Source: Tubiluchus corallicola (Eukaryota > Priapulida > Priapulimorpha > Priapulimorphida > Tubiluchidae). Taken from it: a stretch of DNA of 64,000 nucleotides. Below are positions 13,724 through 26,100 of the stretch, one piece after another. The notes under the pieces are model-generated. The model saw only the letters and a list, made by a program, of their open reading frames with translations, ran no database searches and was not told where the DNA came from. The DNA lies in the NCBI GenBank assembly GCA_030141605.1, contig JAQGDQ010000010.1, positions 109,501 through 173,500 of the forward strand, read 5' to 3'. Both the position numbers and the translations under genes were made by a program. Positions within the stretch are counted from its first letter, which is position 1, and the number at the start of each line of letters is the position of its first letter.

Positions 13724-14100
13724 GTGGGGGGAGAGAGAGGGAAAGGAGGGAAATAGAGAAAGAGTTACTGAAGAAGGCAAGAATGAATGAGAGGAGAGAG
13801 AGAAGGGGAAAAGTGATAAGGACCTATTGGGGAAAACATGTAGACAATGAGACAGACTGGGAGAGAGAGGCAGAAAGAAACAGAAATAATTAAGAGGACG
13901 AAGATGTGAGAGAAATGTAGAGAGATGGAGGAAAAAAGATAGATGAAGAAGAAGAGAGAGACAGAGGGAGAGAGGAGAGAGAGGGGGAGAGGAGTGAGAG
14001 AGAGGGAGAGAGCAGACAGGGAAAGACAGGAAGAGAGGGAGCTAGAAGATGGGAGGTGTATCGAAATTAGGTAAAGATGGGAAAGCAAACAGAGAACGAG
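13625..14100. repeat. Purine-rich (GA)n-type tract
   Basis: The plus strand is almost pure purine for about 470 bp, built from GA, GGA and GAAA runs with pure (GA)n blocks at about 13661-13720. It begins immediately after the LINE 3' end, so it may have grown from the retrotransposon tail. Such tracts can form triplex (H-) DNA. Confidence 0.85.
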
Positions 14101-15740
14101 AATCGAAGGCTTTATCCTACTAAAAGCAGATTTAGCATTTGAGAAAGTAAGTGTGATTTTTTTGCTGTTAAATAATTTTAATGTTTTTTTCTATGACACG
14201 ACTTATCCAGGAAAAATTTTCTTTCAAAATTTTTTGTGGGAAGTTATTATTTTTTCTGAAAAATCGTTCTTCTGTGAAAAAAACCGCTTTTACTAGGAAT
14301 CGGACCTAAACCGCATGCTCACTTTGCTCAGTAGCACACGCCCGCTCTGTGCAGTGTACACATGTGGCTTTTAAATCTATGGTTAACATAAAATTTTGTG
14401 TTCAGTATTCAACTTTTTACATTTTGCGCCAGTTTATCGGCTGTAGCATGGCTGCAGTGCATCAAGTGTAGTGTATTCTGCGCAAAGTCTGTAGAAACTA
14501 GCAAGGCTTCTGAATTTTTAGCTATAAAGGCGAGAGGTTGTCAGCTACTGAACTATATAGATATACTGCAAAAAGATTTAGCGAATACAACTCTGCATTT
14601 GAGCGCTGATACATCACCAAGCTTCAACAGGTGGCGTGCTCTATGTTTTAGAACGCAAACGACGATGTAGAGTCACTATAATTATATAGAGTAGAGTGTA
14701 GAGTAATACAGTTTGTAGTTAAGATGAGAGATAAGAGTAGTACAGTGAGTTGATAAGATTGCAAAGATATTTTTCTTTGTAAATAAATTGTTTAAGTTTA
14801 ATATTTGTAGAAACATATTTTTCTAAGTTACTTAGTTAGTTTTAGATTAGGGAATAAATTAAAGGTCATTAAAATTCCAGAAATATTTTTGTTGGAAAGA
14901 CATGAATGCTTTGCTCATAACAGTGATTGCAAGTGCAATTCCGGTTGTTTTGATAACTGACTTAATAATGAGTATGATAAAAGGTTGAAATGGGCATATA
15001 CATTACCCATGTAGTTTTCAGACTTGTGACTAAAAAAAACTCACGCCACTATGAGACAATCTGATTAGCTCCTTCAGGACCACACCATTAAAAATAGGTC
15101 TTATAAGACCTATGATTTTTTGCTGCTGTATGAACACAGACATGACTAAATTATTACAAATTAGGTACTTTTTTATTCAGGAGAATCTTGGTCATACTAT
15201 TTGTTTAAACATTTATAAGAGTGATTTAATTAGGTAAAATTAAGAAAAACACACCCTCTTCAAGCACTCCAACTTAGCCTATTGAGTAGCTTATTCTGGT
15301 GTACATTTGTGTTATTAGTACACACTAATTTATTGATCACCTGCTTGGTACAAGCCAAAGCCAGGTACAAAAAAAAACTGTTTCTGCCTTACCTTATGAG
15401 CTCAAAAGATATAAGTAGAGTGGGAGCAATTTTTTTTTAAAGCTTTGTGAATGTATGTATAAAGCTGAATCATGAAATAATTTAAAATCAGTTGAAATCA
15501 AAGTTTGTTTCTTTGTTTCCCACTGGTTAGCAGTAATGTTTTAAATTTTTTCAATGCACATTTTTTCACACTTTGTTTTTTAGTTTCACATTACTAAATT
15601 ATCGTATAATTATCGATTATTGTATAGTCTCTTTTTTGTATAAATGAATGTGTATGTTCTGATGATTCTGGTATAAGTGGCAACACTACTCGGCCATTAA
15701 TACACCGATTTGGCATAACTTCGATACTTTTTAGCCTCGA
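14100..15740. other. Intergenic DNA, no gene seen
   Basis: Mostly AT-rich sequence. A 90-codon frame at 14398-14670 has no recognisable motif and no splice signals, so I do not call it. AATAAA occurs near 14783. Nothing else is supported. Confidence 0.45.
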
Positions 15741-15895
15741 ATACAATGAGCGTCATACAAAATGGCAACCTTGGCGGAGAGTTAGCCGTGGAAAAACACG
15801 GCCACATCCTGCATTCCCCGAAAGAACGATGTTATAATAATTATTGTGTTTTACATTTTAAATTTAAAAAATACGCTTTTGTATGACTCTGTCAA
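15740..15895 (+). promoter_or_regulatory. Probable 5' UTR first exon and promoter of the ABCD1-type gene
   Basis: A locally less AT-rich segment contains CAAAATGGCAAC (15759-15770), a YY1/initiator-like element. It ends at a strong donor, TCAA|GTAAGTATATG, with its exon edge at 15895. An ATG at 15746 opens a 46-codon frame that stops at 15886, before the donor, so this would be an upstream ORF rather than the protein start. The matching acceptor is TTTATTTGGGCAG|CTCAGG, with exon 2 starting at 17082, 23 bp before the transporter ATG. The pairing is inferred from position and signal quality. Confidence 0.5.
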
Positions 15896-16903
15896 GTAAG
15901 TATATGAACGTACAAAAAAATTATATAATTCCTGGCCAGGTGCACAATAAAAAAATGTTATCCGGGTGATTAGGCGTAAACAGAAGTATTTTTATTGTCG
16001 GCCTAAGCTGTACACTGTTCTGCTGCTATTCCAGAAAAAAACCACCAATCTGCCAAGGACAAATTAAGGTCGTTTTATCTTTTAACAGCAATTTCTCCTT
16101 AAAATAGAGTAGACTTCAGACCAAAATGTATCAGAGTGTTGTGTCTGGACAGTTGAAATTTTCTGCATTGGCCGATTTCACACAAGTGATGCAGTGCCTT
16201 GTTATAGTGCAAACACTGTAGCTACTGCTGAAAGCTTTTTTTCATCAAAAATCGATTTTTAATTTGTATAAGGTCAGCAAATGTATTTTGTATATAATTT
16301 TGCATGAAAATCCATTGTGCATGGAGTAGAAACCTTTAAAAATTATCAAATGTAACATAATCTCTACTTAGTGAGAGTAGTTTTTCGTCAACCTATGCAA
16401 AATGCAGCAAACGCTTACAGTCCTGAAGGATTTAATCTGATACTTAATGGTATTAGCCTAAGTATAAGTATTTCTAACTACGTAATAAATTATGCAACTG
16501 CGTAAGAAGACTTTAGTACCATGACGTAATTTTTTAAGTAATTCTGGCAGCTGCCTCATACATATGTGATCCTGTCACTTCTTGTATTAATTTCTGTCTG
16601 GCATTTGGCATTTGTGATTAAAGTTCCCTTTATGAGCTTTCACATGATCTGATCGGTGTCACTGAAATGTTGCTAAGAAGACGTCAAGAATTTTGTCACT
16701 CAGATATCTAAAGAATTTGATGTATTGACTTGTCAATAATGACTGCAAAACCGAAAAGCAAATACCAAACTTTGTTGTGCCTAATGGGAAGAATCGAATT
16801 TGTTTTAGGTGTGTATAATCCAGACATGGGTTTGTTCTAATCTTTAATTCAAAGACCGTTTAGCGAAAGTGAGAGACAGAAGATGTGGTTTTGTTAACAA
16901 GTA

Positions 16904-16935
16904 GAGCTGTTTCCCAAAAGCTGTCACAGAAGTTA
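16904..16935 (+). repeat. Half copy of a hairpin MITE arm
   Basis: GCTGTTTCCCAAAAGCTGTC and the next dozen bases match, with few differences, the arm of the 78-bp palindromic element at 51814-51891. Only one arm is visible, inside the presumed 5' UTR intron of the transporter gene. Confidence 0.45.
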
Positions 16936-17104
16936 CCAGTCCATGATTAATGGTATAAATAACACTATAAAGTAGAAACAGTGCTGTAAAAACAAGGTTG
17001 GAGTATCGTGACTTTGAACTTCGTGCATTTTTTTGAAACTGTATCTCTGTATCTACAGTATTCCACATTTTATTTGGGCAGCTCAGGAGCATTAAACAAT
17101 CATC

Positions 17105-20100
17105 ATGTCTAGTTTGCTGAGACTTGCTGAAAAGAAGAATGTGAATTTACATTTATCGAAAGTATCGGGGGTGGCTGTTGCATTGGTGTGTGGATATGGT
17201 GTAGTGAAAGGCTGTCGTCATATAATATTGAAATCAAAAGTACACACTGCAAAGAGAGAAGTAGTAGCCCCACGTGAACTAAAAAGTGCTAGCAACACTG
17301 AACTAGTCGAACTTAAAAATGCTCTTAACAAACGGGTAAATCCAGCCTTTGATAGAGTTTTTCTGAGGCAGCTAATAAAAATTTTACGTATTGTGATTCC
17401 AAGAATACTGAGCAGAGAGTTTGGGCTGTTGGTAACACACACTTTGACTTTGATTGCAAGGACGTTTCTCTCGATATACGTAGCTCACTTGGACAGTCGT
17501 ATTGTGCGGAGCATCGTCAAAAGAGATGCTAAAAATTTCATATGGCTTATGGTAAAGTGGTTAGGCTTTGCTGTACCGGCAACCTTTGTCAACAGCCTTA
17601 TTCGGTATTTGGAAAACAAGTTGTCACTTGCATTCCGCACACGACTTGTGAACCATTCATACAAGTTATACTTTGAAAAGCAAACCTACTACAAAGTCAC
17701 AAACATGGATAGCAGATTGACAAATGCCGATCAGTGCCTGACGGAAGATATCACCATGTTTGCGCAGCAAGTGTCTCACATCTATTCACACGTCACAAAG
17801 CCATTGTTAGATATTGTGGTAATTACTGCCACATTGTCCACCATTCAAGTTCGCAAGAAGGCATATTCACCGCTTCCTGCAGCAATTGCCACCTTTGTTA
17901 TCTACTTAACTTTTAAAGTTCTGCGAAGTCTTTCACCGAAATTTGGCAAACTAGTGGCAGAGGAGGCCCACCGCAAGGGCTATCTGAGATTTATGCACTC
18001 CAGGGTTATTGCCAATGCTGAAGAGATTGCATTCTATAATGGTCATAAGGTAATATATTATTTTGGAGCTCTGGGTCTGTAATTCAAATGAAGGAAGATT
18101 CTGTGTCATTGTATTTCATTGTTAAGCATACTGGTTATTGAGATTGCTTTGTAAAGCTTAGGGAGTTTTCTAGCCTCTTGTTACTTCAGAATGTTTTTGC
18201 GCTTTTCATTTAATTCAGTCTGCAATGTACAGTATTTAGGAGCTTAATGTAGTGCAGTAAATGCAGGCCTGCCGGAACGAGAAAATGTTCTGGTGCAAGT
18301 AGGTATTCACCTAAAATTTGGATCACCTATGTAGAATTATGTATTTTATGTTAGTTCATAAACAGTGACACTTTTTGTAGTTTCTTTACTTGTGCATCCC
18401 AGTGCAGAGTGGACCTCGCTAAGTCGTTTTTATCGTGTTTTAAGTTGTGCTCATGGAATTGCAGTCCTGGACAGCTTGGCCATTAGTAGCTGTTATAACA
18501 CAATAGCATAATACATGTGATATAAATAACGCGTGTTTAAGACATTTGCAAGGTAAAAAGTGAATACATATTTGCTTTTTACAAATTTGAAAACTCCTAT
18601 GAACTCCTATAAATATTTATTGCTGAGTGAATATTTTCTGTGATTCTTAGGTGGAACAGGACCTACTGATGCAAAGCTATAAATCGCTAGTTAGTCAGAT
18701 GGATTTGATATTCAGTAAGCGGTTATGGTATATAATGCTGGAACAATTTCTCATGAAGTATGTATGGAGTGCAAGCGGAATGATCATGGTTGCTATTCCT
18801 ATCATCAGCGCAGATGGGGTGCGGCCAGACGGTATGTTGTTTTTCGTATGCTGTTTTTTGTGCAGGTTCATTTTTGCAGTGCGTCAGTTTGTTGTCGGGG
18901 ATCTTACTGTAAGCTAAATAATATATATATTTAATCTTCATACGCCATAATCACGCTCCTAAATGTTATCCATTATTCAGCAATATGACTGGAAAGGTTT
19001 TTTACATCATGTTGTAGAAATCTTTGGAACCTCCCATGGATTTTGATGCTTACAGTAGCTGAAAATTTTCAGTTCTAACTCCTTTTATGCTGACTTCTTC
19101 ATGCTATTTCATACCAAATATGTTTTTGTTAATAAAAGTATTTAAAGTTGCACTTGTATTTGTTTTTGTGTTATAATTAGACCTATTTACTTTGCTTTGA
19201 CTTCAGCTGTAAACACGAAAACATTTTTAATCCTTCATAGGGTTCAAATGTGGCAGTTAATTCAAGTTTTTATTCAGGGCGGACAGTAAAAATTAGCCCT
19301 TTCTAAAATGCAATAGAGCCTGATTGACATTAAATAAAAGTAACTGACATTACATTTTAACTTTTGTGATGTTGGAATAATGACTACTGATCCTAAATTG
19401 TGGTTAGCTTAAATTGTAAATACGAAGATACAGTGCAAAAATTACTGTCTATATTATTTTTTATTGAAACTTCTACATATAATACAAACTTGTTCTTTTT
19501 GCATATCCATTGGTAGTTGCTGTGTTCTTCATCATAATTTCTGGCAATGTTGTTTTAAATGGATGCTTTACAGTGCTTTACAGATTGCGAAAGTCTTAGT
19601 AGAAAGTTATGTGTGGAGAGATGTGTAAGTCAATCAGCAGCTAGTGTTTTGCTGAAAAACTTTAGTTTGACTGAGCTAGTTAGCTATATATGGAGCATTT
19701 TCTGGTATTTGTAATTTTGAGTCATTTTACCCTTAATTATAACAATCCATTCATGTTTCCATTATAATATTGTAATTTAAATCATTACCTTAATCGGCAC
19801 ATACACACAGTTTACCGGCGTATATTCAGTAAGTCAGTAAGACTATTTGTTGTGTTCCTTATTCAGGTAGTCTGTATACAGATGATCCAGATGGCGGTGT
19901 AAGTGAAAGAACAAAGGCCTATACTTATGCAAAGAGTCTACTAGTCCAGGCAGCTGATGCTGTAGAAAGGCTCATGTCTTCGTTAAAAGAGGTGGAAATT
20001 TATATTATACGAAATTCATTACTTTGATGCAAGGCTTTCAGTTTGTTAGATGTGACTTAGAAATTTTTTTTAAAAGTCAGCTGGTCACACAAAAAATCTC

Positions 20101-23100
20101 TACTGGTGGTATTAATGTATTGTAGTATTTGTAATCTCATTCTGTATAATTAAGCTTCAATGGGCATTTTGGTTGAGCACAAAATTCTGTTATCAGAAAG
20201 GAGAGAAAAATGTTTCGTGTTTGAATTTAAAAATTTGCAAACTTTTATGTGTTTAAAAAGTAGGGAAATGCTTTTGTTGTCATAGCAGGGAAGAAAATAG
20301 TAAACTAACGATGTGTCCCTTAGCATACTAAAAGGTTTTCATACCCGAAGTTCCTATGGAAGAACAAATTTTTCCGTCGCTTTTCTTTCTTACTGGAAAG
20401 ATTGGGGTGATTAATGATACAGTAATAAGTATGTTAAGCAACAGTGATATTTCTGAGTAAAGTGAAAAATATATGTTTCTTATGTAGCTTTTATGTAGCT
20501 TAAGAGGTGTAGCAAGATTGGGATGACAGGGGGCAATCGCTTCTAGGTGCAAAGTTCTTCCAGAGTTCTTTGACTGTTAACTATTAATTGCAGATCCAAC
20601 ATTAAGAAAAGTTTTCAAACTACAACTAAATTACCTAATCAGAGACCATTGTACCTGGCTTAATTAGCAGTTCGATAATTTTAGAGAAAAGTGTGGTAAT
20701 TGTTTAAATGTCAATTGGATTATTGTGAAAACCTGTAGTGTTCTGTATCTTTCATAATTAATCTTTGCATGTTTCAATGCTGGAGCTGAATGTTTAAGGA
20801 CATTCGTGTTACGCGCAACATGTATAGAAAAGAATTATTCTGGTGCAGTACCACAAATCAAACTGAAGGTGAAAATCGCTTATCTTTATCCCTTCATGTC
20901 GAAAAAGGAGAGTCGGGCTCATGGACGCAAAAAGCGTACAATTTGTGACTTTGCCCACAAAACAAATGATCAAAACATAAAAAGGGTAGAGCACCAGAAG
21001 TTTTTTTGTCCCAGGGCGCACATGCCACTGTTTAGCTTGACACAGGGACAGGGATATTCTCTAGCTGTTCTTCATTTCTTAAACCTTTCTCAGCGTGTTT
21101 TCTTTTCATTAATCTAATTTTAACTTTTCAGATTACAGAGTTAGCCGGCTACACAGCTAGAGTTCACGATATGCTGAAAGTCTTTGAAGATGTTGCCAAT
21201 GGTCATTTCCAACGAAACATGGTCACTAGTGGAAAAATTCAGAACAATCTTGTGCTTGACACACCTTTGCAGATTAATGGTATATATAGCTTTTGAAATA
21301 GAGACTGCAAACAGGTTAAAAGAAATTGAAAATGCAACACAAAGCAGACTTTATAAATAATCGGTGCTATATTATTTTCGTTTCTTTTTGGTTCTTTTGA
21401 TAAGCCCAGAAAGACTAGTCATTTTGCAGAATGATTAAGATTTTTGTTGCTAAGCTTTATCAGGGGCTGGTTACAATCGTAACAGAATAACATTGCACTA
21501 ATAATAAATACAATGCTTAACAAATTGTCATAAAAATGGCACAAAAACCTAAATGAGGAAAAGCCTGATCTTTTTTGTGAAATGGATACCCTACTATAAA
21601 TGGAGAGTTGAGTCCTTTTTGATGTGCAGGGAATTAGAATGAACGGATTACAATTTGCCACTAGGACTGTAACGATACACCCCTTTAACTGTTTCACTAT
21701 TATTTATTACTTTGATAATGTGTAGACTATTGTTTGCATTGTAAGCCACCTGAAAAGTGACATATCTCAAGACTTTAGGTTTAAGACTTACTTGTGCATT
21801 TTGTGGTTCACATTTGCCATTTCACAAGTGTGTATGTAAACACTGTAATTAGCCCACTACAAATTAAACACATAGCAGTGTGTATATGTCGAGTTAAGTA
21901 CTTTTCACTGCACTGTTTGACTCATATCTACAGTACACGCTACAGCTAGAACTTGAATTACACATCATTTTTATTGGTATACGGTCAAGCACAGTCAAGG
22001 TTGCTGAATATCGTTGACTCAGATTATCATGATACAAGTGCACTTTGGCGATACGCATATTGTAATGAAAGATATTTTGATGCATCAATGTGTCATTACA
22101 AGCCTACTCACCACTGTTCTAAAATTTTTTGGGCCCTGTTTACTAGCTATAAAGGTGATTGAAATTATTATTTTTTTGTTTCTTTGTTTAAATTAAAACT
22201 TTTTGTTTTAACTATCAACCAGTTTGATAAGCTTTCAAACCTTACCTGTTTTATTCAAATATTTTGAAAAAGCCGCAAAAATCTTTAGGTTGGTGCCAAA
22301 TTTTACTCTAATGAAGAAATTGTTTTTTCACATTCAGCTTTATTTTGTTTCTGGTAGGTGAAATTGTGCATTCAAGTGACAGCGCTATTAGCTTAGACGA
22401 TGTGCCAATCATCACACCCAATGGTGACATTGTTGTTGGTAGTTTGTCAATTAAAGTAAGCAAAATTATGTTGCTTGTTCTATAACACATATCTGGCATG
22501 TGTTTTCTGTTTCTAAAGATATTCTTAATTATTGTTAGTTTGGATTATTTTTTATTAATTGCTTGTGTTCATGGTATCAATTTGATAAACTTTGTTTTTT
22601 GTGAGTTTCAGACATCCTACCATTTGTCTCTGTAAGCTTAGTGATTCCATAAACTAAACTGAATCAAATTCAGTTGTGTTTTTTGCTGTTAATGTAATTC
22701 TAAGACAGTTACACCATGCATGTTTTTGCTAGCATACTACCTACCAATAAGTACCTTCTGTTATGTGAAATTTTTGTCAGTTTTAACAATAAGACTTGGA
22801 ATAAATATATTCTCTAACTTTCATTCCATTATTTATTAATCATTTTTATATATTTGGCAATTTTTGGTCAGTGATTAAGGCTAGTATACTATAAATGTAA
22901 ATCATACTGTGTTGAAATAAGAATTTTTTCCCAGTCAATTTATTAATTTTTTGGTATTTAAGGTAAAATCCATTTTTTCTATACAGATGGAGCCAGGAAA
23001 ACATCTACTTATATCTGGTCCTAATGGCTGTGGAAAAAGTTCACTGTTTAGGATATTGAGTGGGTTGTGGCCGGTCTACAAAGGGAAACTGTATCGTCCA

Positions 23101-26100
23101 GCTGACTGTAGCATGTTTTACATTCCACAAAGGTTAGTGTGATCATCAGGGTGCAATTTAATGCCAGTTCTCCGGGAAATTGAGATAAATCTGCCCTAGG
23201 ACAGGCAGAGTCGTTTTTACAAGGGTCCTATGGCTGATATATTAAGGTTGCCACGTTATTATAAATGCTTCTCATTTTCAGGAAACCTTGTATTCTTTTT
23301 AAGTTGATGTATGCAGTTAGCGATGCCCTGCTTAAATAAAATTGTACTGTTTGCAGTGTATTTAAATTAAGCTTGTTGTCAGTTGTGTTAGTATTATTAT
23401 AATAAGTACTTTTATTATTTATAATGACTTTTAATAAGGACTTTTATTATTTATTATGCATTATTCCTTTATATTCAAAATGCCACTACTTTAGTGTATT
23501 TAGCTGTTAATATCCACATACTAATCTATAAATGCTAATTTTATTGAAATATTGTGGCATTCACATAAAGCACAAATTTTCTGGAACAAAAATATGAATG
23601 GCAAAATTTTATGGGTATAGACAAACTTTTTTGCTGCCTCATTTTTGCAGAGTTTACGTAAAGTTTACACCCAGTGTATACTCTCTGTTTACATACCTTT
23701 TAGAGCATAGTTTAGTAGTCCATCATTTTTGACTGCTTCTCTGTATCGCTGTTTTGTTCTGTAGATAAACCTACTAACTTTAAGCTTTTGTTTTCTTTGT
23801 TTGTTACCAAAACCAAACAAAATAAGTTGTTTATGTATCACCATTGACTTGAAATGTTGCCATTTTTGTGACAGCTTATAATTTCAGCCATATCTAGGTG
23901 GTTTAATAAATTCTTCTGACATGTAAATGACCAAGTTTTGCAGTTGTGAGTAATCTCAAATGTGTAATTCACTGCTTCTGATATTGTCCAGGCCATACAT
24001 GTCAATAGGGAGCCTGCGTGATCAGGTGACTTATCCGGATAGTAAAAGTGACATGTTCCAGAAGGGACTGACAGATAAAGATTTGATGAAGATTCTCGGT
24101 ATTGTTCACTTGAAGCAGATTGTTGGCCGTGAAGGAGGTGCGTAAAATCTTACGGTAGAATTACCTACACATGGTTGAAATTAACTGTGTATTTTTTTTT
24201 GCAAGAGCGGCATCTACCAACAATTATTTGAAGGCTTACATATGTAATTATAATAGTGGTAGAGTAAAATTCCTCTAGTTTAACTATTTCTATAGTCTAT
24301 GCTTGTATCTAAGAGGCGTTTTCTGGTTCAAATCTAGATTCATTTTCAATTGTTTTGATTTTTTTGTTTTTTGATGTAATAATGGTAATTTTGGCTTTAT
24401 AACTGGCAATATCCGTGTTGAATAAAAATCACTATCACAAACTTTAAAAGCAGACACTTACCGTCCCTTGGATTATCCATCAGCAAAATTAATGGCAGGA
24501 AAATAATTGTCCAAATAGTAAAATTATTGCTTTAATGAAACGTACCTGAGAATAACAAGATTAATTTTTAAGTTATTGAAGATGTATCGTTAAGTGTAAT
24601 TGACGTGTTTTTTGTTAATTTGTATGAATTACTGATCTGCTTTCAAACAAGTAAATGTTGAGATAATTTTCTTTGGTTATTTTTTATTATGGTGCTTAAT
24701 GGTTATAACTGCTTAATTCTTTTGCAGGCTGGGATGCAGTCAGCGACTGGAAGGATGTATTATCTGGGGGTGAAAAACAACGGATGGGCATGGCAAGATT
24801 ATTTTATCACAAGTATGTAGTATTTGACCAAGTCAGGTCTGCAACTCAAGATCTCATGTGTCGTAGAGATCTGGAATATTCTATAGTATAGTAGAACAAT
24901 CTTCTTACCTTGTAGAAGTTTCTAGAACTTTCTATATGCGATGCGCATAGTAGTTTCTAGATTATTCTCTTGCACTGATATATAAGAGCTGGCCGCTCGA
25001 GTTTATTCTCGTATTCTCAGATTCTCGCTTTCACGTTTCCAGATTATCACTTGACTGTACATATTTTGCGTTCCTTCATACTTTTATGTTGTAGAATTCT
25101 CGCATAATAAACTAGTTTAATTTGACGACGTGTTTCCTGGTTTTCTCTACGGGCCGTCCGAGAGAAACAAAACACAACATTATGTCAGTCGTGATAACGC
25201 TTCTGTCTGTCCCGTCCATTAGTAGTATAAGTCAATGGTAGTCGGAACTGTTTATCACATTTTTATAGCAATGTTAACTGTTTTACATAAATTCCTTAAA
25301 CAACAACTTTGTCTGTTAATAATTGGAAGCGGTTATACAAATTATTAGTTTTTATTTAAGCTCTCAAAGGTTTAGAACTATTATTCATTTGTGTTAGTTA
25401 ATTAACAAATTTTACATGTAATGTCTCAAAATGACTAGAAACACTTTAACTAGTTGGAAAACTGCAAATTTCACACTGAATTATACTATATAAATAAATG
25501 AATAAACCACACTTGTTGCAATAAATCTGACGGTTTTTTTTAAATTTGTTCAATATTTCGACATTACGTCTTCTTCAAGAATATGTAGGCAAAAATTACA
25601 ATATGCACTATCTAAATTAAGAAATTGATGATGCCAAATTACTTTCTTCTATATTTCTGAATCTAGGTAGTGCATGTTATAATTTTTGGCTACATATTTT
25701 TGAAGAGAACGTAATGTCGAAATATTGAACAAATTTAAAAGAAAATAGCCCGGATTTAGTGCCACAAGTGTGGTTTATTCATTTATTTACTTAGTATAAT
25801 TATGTATGATTAGAAAAAAATATAGTGTAATGTTTCCTACTTCAAAGACAATAGAAAGCCTTTGTGTATTGCAGTGTTTACATACTGGTTGCAATTATGT
25901 TTTAAATTTTGACATCAGCTTATGGGATCATTCGGCAAGCTAATTATTAGCATTTCCCCATAAGTTATCAGAACTCATTTGAAAAAAAACTGCTTTTGAG
26001 TTATCAGCTGGAAAGTCCTAAATACCGTAAATTTTTTTACGTGTACCAAAAACACTATAGGATCTTTTAGACAAAAGTTTTTTGCAAATTTACAATATTT

